Assembly: GCF_037963865.1 (NCBI RefSeq)
Contig: NZ_CP150170.1
Coordinates: 6,138,001 to 6,202,000 of the forward strand
Direction: 5' to 3'
DNA: 64,000 nucleotides
From: Paenibacillus sp. FSL R10-2734
Lineage (GTDB): Bacteria > Bacillota > Bacilli > Paenibacillales > Paenibacillaceae
Within the stretch, counting starts at the first letter, position 1; each line of letters opens with the position of its first letter. The translations under genes and the position numbers were made by a program. The notes beneath the pieces are model-generated. The model searched no databases and was not told the origin of the DNA. It saw only the letters and a program-made list of their open reading frames with translations. Positions 9,659 through 19,255 of the stretch are shown here, in pieces.

Positions 9659-11269
9659 CTATTTGCTTGCTCTGTCATAGCCGCCTTGTTTAATTTCAAG
9701 CCATTCTTGCAAGCCCAAGCGGTCCAATTCTTTCAGGTATTCATCCCACTGCGCTTCGACTTTACCGTTTTGGTACCATTCAGTACGCATTCTAAGCACG
9801 TAGGCAAAAAGATCAGTTTCAATTGTCGTTAGGCGATCCAGCTCTTGAATGGAATGGAATACACTCGGCATTACATTTTCTGCCTTCATATTTGGTGCCA
9901 TGATGTTCTTAATAATATCCATTCTGCCTTTGGCATCATCCGGCATGGTTGTGTATTTCCCATAATAGGAATCAAGGATAGCTAATGGTCCACCGACACT
10001 TGTTTTCTCACGGAGCTCTACAGGAGCTGCACCCTCCAGTGGCAAATGTTTCAGCATTCCTTTTTCTTTATCCAATTCGAAGATATTTTGCTGTTTATCG
10101 TCTCCATACGTTCCCCAGTTGTTCTGTACAGATTGAATCGGGTCGAAAAGTTGATCAACCCATTTCGCTGTTGTTTCTAAGTTTTTATTGGCGCTTGTGA
10201 CAACCATCTTACCTCTTCCCAAACCAAGCGAATTCGTTCTTGTTACGTTAACTTCACCATCTGGTCCAGCAAGTGGAGGCATAACATCGTAAGTATCATT
10301 AGCTCCGGAGATGTTGGCTTTATCCCACGAGAAGTAAAGTCCGTATCTCTGATCCTTCCCTTTTGCAAGGTAAGTACTCCAGTCCTGTGTATAGGCTTCA
10401 ATATCAATGAGTCCTTCTTTATACAGCTCGTTAATAAAAGAAACTGCTTCTTTGTAGTCTTCTTGTGCCGCTGTAAATATCACCTTCCCATCATTACTCA
10501 CAACCGCATGGTCAGGGTTCTCTCCCAAACCGAACGAACCAAAAAGGAATGCCAGATCTTCTGCTCCCGGCTTGTTAATAAAGGACAATGGAATTTCGTC
10601 AGCCTGGCCGTTGCCATTTGGATCTTTTGTCTTGAATGCAATTAATACTTCTTTTAATTCTTCCGTTGTTTTAGGCATGTCTAGGCCCAGCTTCTTAAGC
10701 CATTCCACATTGATCCAAGGCATACTATCTACTGCCTGGATTCTTTCTTTACCATTACCCAGCTCTTCAATCCATGGAAAGGCATAAATATTGCCGTCTG
10801 GTGCCGTAATCATACTCTTATATTCTGGTGCTTCTTCCAGTACCTTTTTGAAGTTGGGCATATTGTTCTCGATGAGATCATTCAGCGGAATAATGGCACC
10901 GTCTTTAGCAAGTTTGAGCAGCTCATAGTCGCTATAGTCCGCATTAAAAATTGCATCAGGAAGATCACCACTTGCCACAGCCAAGTTTCTTTTTTCAACA
11001 AATACGTCTTTCGTGAAATTCTTCCAATTAATATGAACATTCGTCTTTTCTTCAAGACGCCTATTAATCAGTTTTTCATTTGGATCAGCTGGTGCAAGTG
11101 GAGAGCTTTGCGTAATAAAGTTCAAAGTTACTTTACCGCTGGCGTCCTGTTCTTTACTAGCTGCGCTTCCTCCTCCTCCTCCACCGCATGCAGTAAGGAA
11201 CATAAACGAAGCAAGTACAGATGCAGAAGCTACTTTCGTCGAAACTCTTGATTTTTTAATTCTTTTCAT
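9659..11269 (-). CDS. Sugar ABC transporter solute-binding lipoprotein (LplA/YtcQ type)
   Basis: Extracellular binding lipoprotein, 536 aa, serving the permeases encoded just upstream. The signal region begins MKRIKKSRVSTK and ends in lipobox LTAC followed by a run of glycines. The fold shows LplA/YtcQ features: NPGEKLINRRLEEKTNVHINWKN-like N-terminal helix, SGDLPDAIF and a loop DPNGNGQADEIP at about residue 215 that resembles the calcium-binding loop common in this subfamily. The gene is third in the unit LplB-LplC-binding protein and is followed by a long hairpin. The locus (GH32 enzymes, fructokinase, LacI regulator) suggests fructo-oligosaccharides as substrate. Confidence 0.92.
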   Translation of the reverse strand: MKRIKKSRVSTKVASASVLASFMFLTACGGGGGGSAASKEQDASGKVTLNFITQSSPLAPADPNEKLINRRLEEKTNVHINWKNFTKDVFVEKRNLAVASGDLPDAIFNADYSDYELLKLAKDGAIIPLNDLIENNMPNFKKVLEEAPEYKSMITAPDGNIYAFPWIEELGNGKERIQAVDSMPWINVEWLKKLGLDMPKTTEELKEVLIAFKTKDPNGNGQADEIPLSFINKPGAEDLAFLFGSFGLGENPDHAVVSNDGKVIFTAAQEDYKEAVSFINELYKEGLIDIEAYTQDWSTYLAKGKDQRYGLYFSWDKANISGANDTYDVMPPLAGPDGEVNVTRTNSLGLGRGKMVVTSANKNLETTAKWVDQLFDPIQSVQNNWGTYGDDKQQNIFELDKEKGMLKHLPLEGAAPVELREKTSVGGPLAILDSYYGKYTTMPDDAKGRMDIIKNIMAPNMKAENVMPSVFHSIQELDRLTTIETDLFAYVLRMRTEWYQNGKVEAQWDEYLKELDRLGLQEWLEIKQGGYDRASK

Positions 11270-11330
11270 AGGGTATGACCTCCAAATTAGATATGAATGA
11301 ATTAATCTTTATCTATGTGCAGCCTGTTTC

Positions 11331-12212
11331 CTACTTAAGGGAACCGACCATAACACCTTTTTCAAAGTACTTTTGGAAGAACGGATACATAACAATGAGT
11401 GGCAAGCTGGAAACAACGATGGCAGCGTACTTGATGATTTCAGACAATCGTTTCATTTCCGCCATGGCGAGCTGATCGCTGATCATGCCCGGATCTACCT
11501 GATTCTGGATCAAGATGGAACGCAGCACGAGCTGCAGTGGATGAAGATTCGGATTATCTAAATAAATCATAGCGTCAAAGTAGGCATTCCACTGGCCAAC
11601 AAAAGCATAAAGAGCAAGCACGAAAACAATCGGTTTGGAGAGCGGTAATACGACACTGAAGAAGATTCGCATCTCCGAGGCTCCGTCTACATTTGCGGCT
11701 TCCTTCATTTCATTCGGTACTCCTTTGAAGAATGTCCTAGAGAGAATGATATTCCATACATTGACTGCCCCTGGAATGATCACCGCCCAGATTGTATCCA
11801 GCAGGCCAAGGTTCTTAACGAGCAGATATGTAGGTATAAGTCCACCCCCAAAGAACATGGTGATAATAAACAGAGTCATGAAGAATCCTTTTCCTTTGAG
11901 CCTCTCATCAGACAGTGCGTACCCTGCACAGATAGAGACAAGAACAGTAATGATGGCAAATGAAACGGAGTACAAGACAGAGTTTCCAAAACCTCGGATC
12001 ATGGCCGGATTAGAAAGAATTTTTACATACCCTTCTAAAGACCAGTCCGATAGGTTGAATGATAATCCTTTACTTAGCAGCACGGATGGATCCATAAAAG
12101 ACGCGATCACCACATAAATCAAGGGAAGGATGATGATAAGTACGGCCAGCGTCAGGAAGATCGCATTCAGCACGACGATAAAGCGGTCTAATCCAGAATG
12201 TTTAATGGGCAT
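11331..12212 (-). CDS. Carbohydrate ABC transporter permease, LplC/YtcP type
   Basis: Inner-membrane permease of 293 aa with about six hydrophobic segments; the first is at about residues 10-32. The EAA loop lies at about residues 178-205 (EMKEAANVDGASEM, then VVLPLSKPI). The C-terminal KYFEKGVMVGSLK is the usual ending of LplC-type permeases. It starts 17 bases after the stop of the LplB-type gene with a Shine-Dalgarno site (AAAGGAGCAA) and precedes the solute-binding protein by about 60 bases, so the three genes form one importer. Confidence 0.93.
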   Translation of the reverse strand: MPIKHSGLDRFIVVLNAIFLTLAVLIIILPLIYVVIASFMDPSVLLSKGLSFNLSDWSLEGYVKILSNPAMIRGFGNSVLYSVSFAIITVLVSICAGYALSDERLKGKGFFMTLFIITMFFGGGLIPTYLLVKNLGLLDTIWAVIIPGAVNVWNIILSRTFFKGVPNEMKEAANVDGASEMRIFFSVVLPLSKPIVFVLALYAFVGQWNAYFDAMIYLDNPNLHPLQLVLRSILIQNQVDPGMISDQLAMAEMKRLSEIIKYAAIVVSSLPLIVMYPFFQKYFEKGVMVGSLK

Positions 12213-12229
12213 AGCTTGTTGCTCCTTTC

Positions 12230-13183
12230 TTAGTAAAGACCGTCACCCTCATTCAGTTTCTTCACGGTGAAGTTAACTGTGACGAGCAAGACGATGTTGA
12301 TGATAGAGTTAAACAATCCTACTGCGGCTGAATAGGCATAATCGCCCGACTGTAAACCAATTTTGTAAACGTAAGTCGGAATGATTTCTGAGGTTGGCAA
12401 GTTCATTGCCGTTTGCATGAGGTAGGCTTTCTCGAAGCCAATTGACATAATCCCACCGGCTGCAAGGATAAATACGATGGCCATAATTGGACGAATAGTT
12501 GGCAGATCGATATGGCGTATTCTTTGCAGAAGATTAGCACCATCTAGATTGGCTGCATTATGTAACTCAGGATCGACATTAGCAAGCGCTGCTACATAAA
12601 TAATGGATGCCCAGCCGGCTCCGGTCCAAATATCGGATAAAATGTAGATCGAGCGGAAGTACTCAGGACGAGACATGAACATGATTGGTTCGCCTGTAAG
12701 CCAGGTAAAAAACTGGTTAATCGGTCCCGTTGGGGACAAGAAGATAAACAACATCCCGACCACGACGACAACAGAAATAAAGTTAGGTGCATACAAGAAC
12801 AATTGAATGTTCTTTTTGACGCCTGCACGGCGAATTTGATTCAACATCAAGGCAAGCAGGATTGGGATTGGAAAACTCAAAATCAATCCAAAAAAACTTA
12901 ATTTAAGCGTATTCATAAAGATTACTTCGAAGTTGGGGGATGAAAGGAATTTCTCGAAGTTGTACAAGCCTACCCATTCACTCCCCATAATACCTTTGAT
13001 TGGGCTGAAATCTTTAAAGGCGATAATCGCACCATACATAGGACCGTATTTAAAAATAAGGGTCAGAATCACAGCTGGTGCGAGCAAAATATAAAGAAAG
13101 TAGTGCTTCTTTAGATAATCCATTAAGGAACTCTTATGTCTCATCACCGTTATTCCGTGTTCGGCTTCTATTGGGTTATGCAA
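12230..13183 (-). CDS. Carbohydrate ABC transporter permease, LplB/YteP type
   Basis: First gene of the LplB-LplC-binding protein importer. It has about six membrane segments, the first at about residues 24-45 (HYFLYILLAPAVILTLIF). The EAA loop is ELHNAANLDGANLL then DLPTIRPI. The C-terminal VNFTVKKLNEGDGLY is typical of LplB-type permeases. The start is taken at a TTG at 13181-13183, because GGAGGT lies eight bases upstream of it; the frame continues eight codons further to another TTG (13207) without a site. A sigma-A-like promoter lies 80-110 bases upstream. Control by the divergent LacI-type regulator at 13,616 is likely. Confidence 0.9.
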   Translation of the reverse strand: MHNPIEAEHGITVMRHKSSLMDYLKKHYFLYILLAPAVILTLIFKYGPMYGAIIAFKDFSPIKGIMGSEWVGLYNFEKFLSSPNFEVIFMNTLKLSFFGLILSFPIPILLALMLNQIRRAGVKKNIQLFLYAPNFISVVVVVGMLFIFLSPTGPINQFFTWLTGEPIMFMSRPEYFRSIYILSDIWTGAGWASIIYVAALANVDPELHNAANLDGANLLQRIRHIDLPTIRPIMAIVFILAAGGIMSIGFEKAYLMQTAMNLPTSEIIPTYVYKIGLQSGDYAYSAAVGLFNSIINIVLLVTVNFTVKKLNEGDGLY

Positions 13184-13265
13184 TGCCTTTACCTCCGTTC
13201 TTATCAATGTTTACATCTTGATGCAGTAAGGGCTTTCAATCCCGCTTTTGTCCTGCTGCTTTTAC

Positions 13266-13294
13266 AATTTACCAAACACTTAATCGTTCGTCAA
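13266..13294 (-). promoter_or_regulatory. Sigma-A-like promoter of the fructan transporter operon
   Basis: On the minus strand TTGACG (13289-13294) and TAAATT (13266-13271) are spaced exactly 17 bases. It reads toward the LplB-type gene at 13,183, leaving a leader of roughly 75 bases. The -35 box matches 5 of 6 consensus bases; the -10 box is weaker. Confidence 0.55.
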
Positions 13295-13325
13295 TACATT
13301 TTGTAAAAATATTTATGTGCATATG

Positions 13326-13339
13326 ACAAAATATTTTGT
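13326..13339. promoter_or_regulatory. 14-bp perfect palindrome in the LacI/transporter divergent region
   Basis: ACAAAATATTTTGT is self-complementary and lies about 32 bases upstream of the transporter -35 box, inside the AT-rich 430-base region (13,184-13,615) between the divergent LacI and LplB genes. A second, looser inverted repeat (TGCACACAA near 13,455 and TTGTGCA near 13,486) and a TTGCT/AGCAA pair (13,507-13,522) lie nearer the LacI gene. These are candidate operators; none matches a consensus I can name. Confidence 0.4.
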
Positions 13340-13615
13340 TCATAAATAGCGATTATAATTTTACATAATTACAAATACAGCCAATTTAAATAGAATTATA
13401 TAGTTTAATCTCATCATATTCTCTCAAAAATGAAAACAAAACTATTTTTTTGCACACAAATAACTTAATTAAATGTAAACTAAATTGTGCATTTGTAAAA
13501 ATCATGTTGCTATTTTAAGCAAACTAATATACATTAAAGAGAGTTAAAATAATGGCAAATAGTACACTATTTGTGGCGAATATTAAGAACATGAATATAG
13601 AGGTGAATTACATAG

Positions 13616-14653
13616 ATGGCCAGGGAAAAAGTAACCATACAAGACATCGCAGATGCTTTAGGAATCTCCAGAAATACAGCTTCCAAAGCCTTAAATGGAA
13701 CGAACGGTATACCTGATGAAACCAGAAACAAAGTTATAAAGAAAGCAATAGAGTTAAAATATAAACAATTTGCTTTTATGGACACCGAGAGTGTTCAATC
13801 AAGAAACTCTGGAAACATCGCTTTATTAACAGAAAATTTACCTAACACTTCCCACTTTGGATCAAAACTGATCAGTGGCATGGAAAAACGAATCAGTGCG
13901 GAAGGATATAATTTATCCATGCACATTATAAGAGACATAGATCAGGAGTCCCTGTCTCTTCCAAATAATTTTGATGTCTCCAATGTAGACGGAATTATTT
14001 GTATTGAGCTGTTCAATTCGGAATATAGTAAGCTGATTACAAGTCTAGGCATTCCAACTATTTTCATCGACTGCTCTGCAGATGTCTGTTACCCTGAATT
14101 TCAAGCAGATGTACTACTGATGGAGAACGAGCACAGTACCTATCAACTTACAAAAAAGTTAATTGATGGCGGTTACAAATCACTGGGGTTCATCGGGGAC
14201 TATAATCACTGTAGGAGCTTTAATGAAAGATGGGTAGGTTTTAATCGTGCACTGATAGAATCCGGGATTCAGCTTGATCTCTCTCAATGCATTCTCGATG
14301 ACGATCGACTATTTTTCTCAAGTCCAGAGTGGGCAGATGCTCGACTGAGTCAAATAAATGAGCTTCCTTCTGCTTTCGTTTGTGCTAACGATTATATTGC
14401 GGTTACCTTTATGAAGTCACTCAAAAATGTGCTTTCCATTCCTAACGACATCGTCATTTGTGGTTTTGATAACGGCCCTGAATCAAGTATTGTAGAACCC
14501 CACCTCACTACGGTTCATATTTATAGCAATGAGATGGGTGTCAAAGCAGCCGAAATGCTGCTTTCCCGAATTAATGATCCGAAGCAGCCCTATCAGGTTT
14601 CTCATATTTATACCAAACTCATCATAAGAGACTCCACACCTAATATCAGTTGA
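13616..14653 (+). CDS. LacI-family transcriptional regulator
   Basis: DNA-binding repressor or activator of 345 aa. The N-terminal helix-turn-helix is clear (VTIQDIADALGISRNTASKALNG, residues 5-27), followed by the hinge helix region and a periplasmic-binding-protein-like sensor domain (NSGNIALLTENLPN at about 60; FVCANDYIAVTFMKSL and VICGFDNGPES later). The ATG at 13616 has GAGGTGA nine bases upstream. It is transcribed away from the fructan transporter operon across a 430-base AT-rich region holding several palindromes, so control of that operon is the natural expectation. The effector is unknown; a fructose-containing sugar or phosphosugar is inferred from the neighbours. Confidence 0.93.
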   Translation: MAREKVTIQDIADALGISRNTASKALNGTNGIPDETRNKVIKKAIELKYKQFAFMDTESVQSRNSGNIALLTENLPNTSHFGSKLISGMEKRISAEGYNLSMHIIRDIDQESLSLPNNFDVSNVDGIICIELFNSEYSKLITSLGIPTIFIDCSADVCYPEFQADVLLMENEHSTYQLTKKLIDGGYKSLGFIGDYNHCRSFNERWVGFNRALIESGIQLDLSQCILDDDRLFFSSPEWADARLSQINELPSAFVCANDYIAVTFMKSLKNVLSIPNDIVICGFDNGPESSIVEPHLTTVHIYSNEMGVKAAEMLLSRINDPKQPYQVSHIYTKLIIRDSTPNIS

Positions 14654-14712
14654 TGAATTCATAATTTAGAGATACAATCCAACCCATGAAAATGAAGCAA
14701 AGCAACTCACGT

Positions 14713-14750
14713 AAAAAATCCCGATGATCACACTGATCACCGGGATTTTC
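14713..14750. terminator. Bidirectional terminator between convergent genes
   Basis: AATCCCG and CGGGATT arms with an inner TGATCA pairing form a strong stem, flanked by six A residues on the left and TTTT on the right. It can end both the LacI gene (plus strand) and the secreted protein gene (minus strand). Confidence 0.85.
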
Positions 14751-14772
14751 TATTTACTTATTAAACTAGACT

Positions 14773-17700
14773 TCAAAGATCGCTCTGCTGAACCTCATTC
14801 GGCAAGGAAGGAGTCTCATCTACCTGCTCATTCTCCTGCTCATCCTCAGGGGTTCCAGCAAGATCATCAGACAGCGGTAAATCTGTTACTCCCTCAGAAA
14901 GGGACTGAATTGTCGCTCCCCCATACAAAGAAGTGACTTCGGCGGCGCTAAGCGTGCGACTGTAAATCATAAAATCATCCACGGCGCCGTTCAGATAAGG
15001 ATCGTTATACTGTGACTTTCCGATATAATTCTGTGTAGTAGCGCCGAGACTGGAGGGCTTTAGCGTCATGTTGGTATTGATTGCAACCTGCACACCATCA
15101 ATATACAGACGTCCCGTCGTTCCAGACAACGTTACCACGACATGCTTCCATTGCCCTACGGTCAATGGACTGCTCGCCGTCAGTTGCTGCTCCGTGCCGT
15201 TGCCTCCAGTAGTGATGGCAAACCGCGCACCCCCTCCCCCGCCGGACTGGGGAGCCAGGAACATGTATGTTCCGGTCCCTGAGCCAAAATCAAAGATTCT
15301 GGCCCAGTCGCTGTTCGTGGTAACGCGAACCCAAGTCGAAATTGTAAAATCGTTCAAAGAGCTAACGACTCCCGCAGGCAAGGTTGCAAAAGCATCGCTG
15401 CCGTTTAAACCTAGCGCGTTGCCTGCTCCCGATCGGCCCGCACTCCAGCTTGTCGTTCCACTAAGCGTCGCATGGTTGCCAGCGCTAGAGGAATCTGTGA
15501 CAGTCGTCCCCGTCGTTTGATTCATGTTGTAGTTGACGATAACGCTCGATACAGGAACAGCAGTTCCCGGCTGGATGGACACGGTATAGGTAGCCGCTGT
15601 GCCGATATTCAGAGAAGCAATTGCTGTTTGGCCGTTCACAGCTGTAAAGCTGCCAGAGGCTATATTGTTGACCATTACGTTGTAGGTTCCCGGAACCAGA
15701 CCGGTAAAGTTCACCTTAGTAACATGCGCGGTCCCCGGAGACGCGTTACTGAGCGTGAAGCTGACGCCGTTCTTCGCTTTGGCAACCGTGGCCTGGGTGT
15801 AGCGGTCGCGCTCAAGGGTCATTCCCCATTTTTCTGTAATGAGGTTCAGCCGCTGGAATACGCCGTCTTTCGGAACGACAGTATAATTTCCGCCGCTCTC
15901 GGTAACTTCGCAGCCATAGCCGTAAAGTCCGAAAATCGGGTCAACCGACACATCGGAGCTAAGCAGCTTGATCGCGCCGAACAGTCCCAAATCCGCTTCC
16001 CCAGACATTCCCCGCCAACCGTTGAACAGCGGTCCTCCGTCTAGACCCAGTGCACCATTGTTACCTTTCATGGCCTGATAGGTCCAAGATACGGCTCCGA
16101 TATTCGCTGCATCGGAGCTCATTTGACCGGAATTAATTGCGCTGAGATTGGCCAGTTTAGCCGCATAGCTTAGCCGTTGCTCCACTTCCGGTGTTGCCGA
16201 GTTGTTGCGTACCCAATCATCCATTGCCGTTCCGGCCAGAGAAACTGTGTACTGGAATTGCCACCAAGGCTCACCGTTGATCGTCACTGGATCGGTGTAG
16301 TAATACCAGACTGGCATTTTTCCACGTACAGCGCGGGTTTTTGTGTTAATTTTACTCTTAATCGTATTATTGTTGTTCATCTTCGCCAGCATATAGACGG
16401 CTTCCTCGCCGGTATTGTCATAGTTGTATTCGGAGCCGTACGGATAGGTCGTGGCAGCGAAATTGTTGTATTTCGTATTCATTTTGGCAATAATGTCGTT
16501 TGCCTGAGTGTTGAATCCTTCAGTTTGCAAAGCTTTGATAATATCTGGTGTAGTCAATTCACCCATCAGGCCAGTATTCCAATTATAGGCAACAGGTCCA
16601 TCGTATAGCGCTTTCATAATGTTGTAAGCCCGTAGCAGATAGGTGTTACTTGATTCTGCATAGCTGATCAGACTCGGATATAGCTTAGATATTTTATACA
16701 TACTGAAATAGGTATTGTAAATATGCGGATAGGCGTAGCCGCGATAAGTAGGTGTCGTATTCGGAGCGGCCATAAGGAAATCCGGAATCAGATAGTCGGT
16801 ATGATGATCGGCCATCAGATTGTCCCATATCGCTGTCTTTAAATATTGATCGAGTGCGGTAATTTCGGAAGTGACAGGGTTTTGGACATTTTTCTCAGTA
16901 AGGAATTGCGCATGTGTGTATCCCCAATCATCGCCCCAACCCCAGTATCCGGCAAAATTGTTCCGCTTCGCTTTGGTCTGCATCATCCAATCGTCGAAGA
17001 CCTTGTCTCGAATATCTCCCGGCACATTCCACTGCTGGTTGTTTACCATAAAGGTCGCATGTCGCTGGAGCGCCGTTCCCACCGGTTCAATGGCATAGAA
17101 CTGCAGAGTTGTTGTTTCCCCATTTCCATAGTTGACGGTGATGTTATTTGGACCGAGATGATTCATTTGCAGCGAGTACAGCTTATGGTCGCCAGCGGTT
17201 GTGCCGAGCGAAGCTAATGTTGTTTCGGAAGGATATTGCGCAGTCACGGAGGTGATAGTCTTGGACGTCCGGAGGTCGAACTTGGCGATCTGGTCGGTCG
17301 GAACAATCATCCCCGGAACGACAGTCGTGTCAATTAATCCCTCGGAATAGAGCCGATCTTTAGTGGCTTGTTCGCTAGCGGTTTTAAAGAATTTAAATGA
17401 ATAGGTCTTGCTGGCTCCTGGTGCCAGAGTCAAGCTGGTATTGGTCAGATATCCTCGACCTGTGCTTTTGATAACATTGGAGTGGATATAATAAACCGAA
17501 AGACCTTCTATCCATCCACCCTGATCGCCAGCCCATTTACTACCGGAATGATCCTGAATCCGCCAGTTATCCATATACTCGAATCCAGCCCCGGTAGTGC
17601 TGTCGGGAACCAGCAGGAGAGATGGGCCAATTCCACTCGGCCGCTGTGCAGTGACATAGGAGCTGTTGTTGCCGATGAAGGATTGAGTCACTACCCGCGA

Positions 17701-18264
17701 CTCGTAGATCTGCTCATTTCCGCCTCCGGTCCAGAATTCATTGAAAGGAAGCGGAAGTCCAAAATCTCCGATTTCCAGCGTCTGGGTACTTGTGTTAGTC
17801 ACTTGGATCTGCCAGAGTAAGTAATCGTTTACAAGAGAATAGCTTTCATTGACGCGGAAATTGCGGATTCCCTCGGCATTGGCCGAATTCTGATAGACGA
17901 TGTTAACTGCATTCCCCGACTGGCTCTGGGTGCGGGCATCCCCCGACTGGCTGGTCCATGCTTTGGTCCAGGCGCCATTATTCAGCCGGTAGGTAAACAT
18001 CAGCTCGCCAAGCCACTGATGGTCCGCCGTATTCTGGTTTGGTGCGTTGGTTGCGTTCATCACGTAATTTGTCGGAAAATTATCTCCGGTCAGCTTCAGG
18101 CTGGTAATGTCGCCATTCGAGCCTGTACTTATTTGAAAATTACTGTTGGATAAATCGTAGGCATAGGCAGGCTGTGCGAACCATAAAGCACTGAGCGCCG
18201 CGGCAATGATAACCGCACTCATTGATACCTTCTTCACACTTAAATACTGAATTTTTCTCAGCAC
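14773..18264 (-). CDS. Secreted DUF5695-like protein with C-terminal LamG (concanavalin-like) domain
   Basis: Large exported protein of 1163 aa of unproven activity. A signal peptide spans about residues 1-35, ending AQPAYA. Residues about 36-880 resemble the DUF5695 family: an N-terminal beta-rich part (GDITSLKLTGDNFPTNY), then an alpha-helical region rich in Trp/Tyr/Gly (GYWGWGDDWGYTH, WNTGLMGELTTPD), recalling toroid-fold glycan-active enzymes. A LamG/jelly-roll domain follows (about 930-1120, GNHATLSG, DDFMIYSRTLSAAEV). The last about 40 residues are strongly acidic. The GTG start has AAGGAGG eight bases before it. It is last in the unit that begins with the solute-binding protein at 21,653, so it probably releases the sugar taken up by that importer. 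The gene appears richer in G+C than its neighbours. DUF5695 assignment is from memory of the family. Confidence 0.8.
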   Translation of the reverse strand: MLRKIQYLSVKKVSMSAVIIAAALSALWFAQPAYAYDLSNSNFQISTGSNGDITSLKLTGDNFPTNYVMNATNAPNQNTADHQWLGELMFTYRLNNGAWTKAWTSQSGDARTQSQSGNAVNIVYQNSANAEGIRNFRVNESYSLVNDYLLWQIQVTNTSTQTLEIGDFGLPLPFNEFWTGGGNEQIYESRVVTQSFIGNNSSYVTAQRPSGIGPSLLLVPDSTTGAGFEYMDNWRIQDHSGSKWAGDQGGWIEGLSVYYIHSNVIKSTGRGYLTNTSLTLAPGASKTYSFKFFKTASEQATKDRLYSEGLIDTTVVPGMIVPTDQIAKFDLRTSKTITSVTAQYPSETTLASLGTTAGDHKLYSLQMNHLGPNNITVNYGNGETTTLQFYAIEPVGTALQRHATFMVNNQQWNVPGDIRDKVFDDWMMQTKAKRNNFAGYWGWGDDWGYTHAQFLTEKNVQNPVTSEITALDQYLKTAIWDNLMADHHTDYLIPDFLMAAPNTTPTYRGYAYPHIYNTYFSMYKISKLYPSLISYAESSNTYLLRAYNIMKALYDGPVAYNWNTGLMGELTTPDIIKALQTEGFNTQANDIIAKMNTKYNNFAATTYPYGSEYNYDNTGEEAVYMLAKMNNNNTIKSKINTKTRAVRGKMPVWYYYTDPVTINGEPWWQFQYTVSLAGTAMDDWVRNNSATPEVEQRLSYAAKLANLSAINSGQMSSDAANIGAVSWTYQAMKGNNGALGLDGGPLFNGWRGMSGEADLGLFGAIKLLSSDVSVDPIFGLYGYGCEVTESGGNYTVVPKDGVFQRLNLITEKWGMTLERDRYTQATVAKAKNGVSFTLSNASPGTAHVTKVNFTGLVPGTYNVMVNNIASGSFTAVNGQTAIASLNIGTAATYTVSIQPGTAVPVSSVIVNYNMNQTTGTTVTDSSSAGNHATLSGTTSWSAGRSGAGNALGLNGSDAFATLPAGVVSSLNDFTISTWVRVTTNSDWARIFDFGSGTGTYMFLAPQSGGGGGARFAITTGGNGTEQQLTASSPLTVGQWKHVVVTLSGTTGRLYIDGVQVAINTNMTLKPSSLGATTQNYIGKSQYNDPYLNGAVDDFMIYSRTLSAAEVTSLYGGATIQSLSEGVTDLPLSDDLAGTPEDEQENEQVDETPSLPNEVQQSDL

Positions 18265-18385
18265 ACCATAACCTCCTTATAGTTACAATACAGATCGCCC
18301 GATTATCCTCCTTCCCCAATAATCAGAATCTAGTACATCACTATCAGAGCGCCATTCCCACACTAATTACCAAACCATATTTCAA

Positions 18386-19255
18386 TTAATTCTTAAGTCC
18401 TGTCAAAGTAATTCCTTCTACGAAATATTTCTGTCCAATGAGATAAAAAATGACGCCCGGCGCAAAGGACATACACGTAGCCGCCATCGTCAGTGACCAG
18501 TCCTGCTTCAATTGACCTCTAAAGTTGGTTAGTCCCAAGGCTATCGTATACTTTTCACTCGAGTTGATGTAGATCATCTGTTGAAGTAGATCGTTCCATA
18601 ATCCAATGAAGATAAACAATGCGACGACAATCATTGCGGATTTAATCGCTGGCATAATAATGCTGAATAAAATACGGTAATATCCAGCACCATCGATCGT
18701 TGCTGCTTGATCAAGCTCTCTCGGAATAGACATGATAAACTGCCTGATCAAAAAGATATTAAAAGCGCCACCACCACAGAAATAAGGCAAAATCAATGGT
18801 AGATAGCTGTCATGGATTCCTAAGCCCCTCGACCACCCAATATATAGCGGAATAAGTGTAACCATGGCAGGTAGAAGCATCGAACCTACGCAGAGAGCCC
18901 AAATCAATTTTTTGCCCCAAAAACGCAGTCTTGCAAAGGCATAACCGCATAAGGTGGCTGTAAAGGTTCCTGCTAAACAAGCGGGTACAATAATAATCAT
19001 AGTGTTCCATAAATACTTCCAAAATTTAAAGATCTCCAGCGTTTCTCCATAGTTTGAAAACAACCAATTTCCTGGCAGCAGTGAAGGCGGATATTTGTAT
19101 ATCTCGGCATTCGACATAAGCGACGTACGAAATATCCACCAGATTGGAAAGAGCACGAGTAAAGAAAAGAAAATGACAACGACAAACGAGATAAAGTTCA
19201 TCCACTGATTATTACGTTTCTTGCTCTTTAGTCTTCCGTATGTGGCTACACTCAT
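18386..19255 (-). CDS. Carbohydrate ABC transporter permease, MalG/AraQ type
   Basis: Membrane permease of 289 aa with about six hydrophobic segments (the first at about 20-45, NFISFVVVIFFSLLVLFPIWWIF). The EAA loop is ELDQAATIDGAGYYRI then IMPAIKSA at about residues 190-215. The C-terminal FVEGITLTGLKN is typical of this subfamily. Its ATG overlaps the stop of the preceding permease by four bases (ATGA), which indicates translational coupling. About 120 bases separate it from the secreted DUF5695-like protein downstream, with no terminator seen there. Confidence 0.93.
   Translation of the reverse strand: MSVATYGRLKSKKRNNQWMNFISFVVVIFFSLLVLFPIWWIFRTSLMSNAEIYKYPPSLLPGNWLFSNYGETLEIFKFWKYLWNTMIIIVPACLAGTFTATLCGYAFARLRFWGKKLIWALCVGSMLLPAMVTLIPLYIGWSRGLGIHDSYLPLILPYFCGGGAFNIFLIRQFIMSIPRELDQAATIDGAGYYRILFSIIMPAIKSAMIVVALFIFIGLWNDLLQQMIYINSSEKYTIALGLTNFRGQLKQDWSLTMAATCMSFAPGVIFYLIGQKYFVEGITLTGLKN

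Noticed and set aside
11635..12117. Open plus-strand frame of 160 codons
   Set aside because: Antisense to the LplC-type permease, whose conserved motifs are clear; no ribosome site.
15472..16044. Open plus-strand frame of 190 codons
   Set aside because: Antisense to the G+C-rich DUF5695-like gene, where stops are scarce on the other strand; no start site or family.
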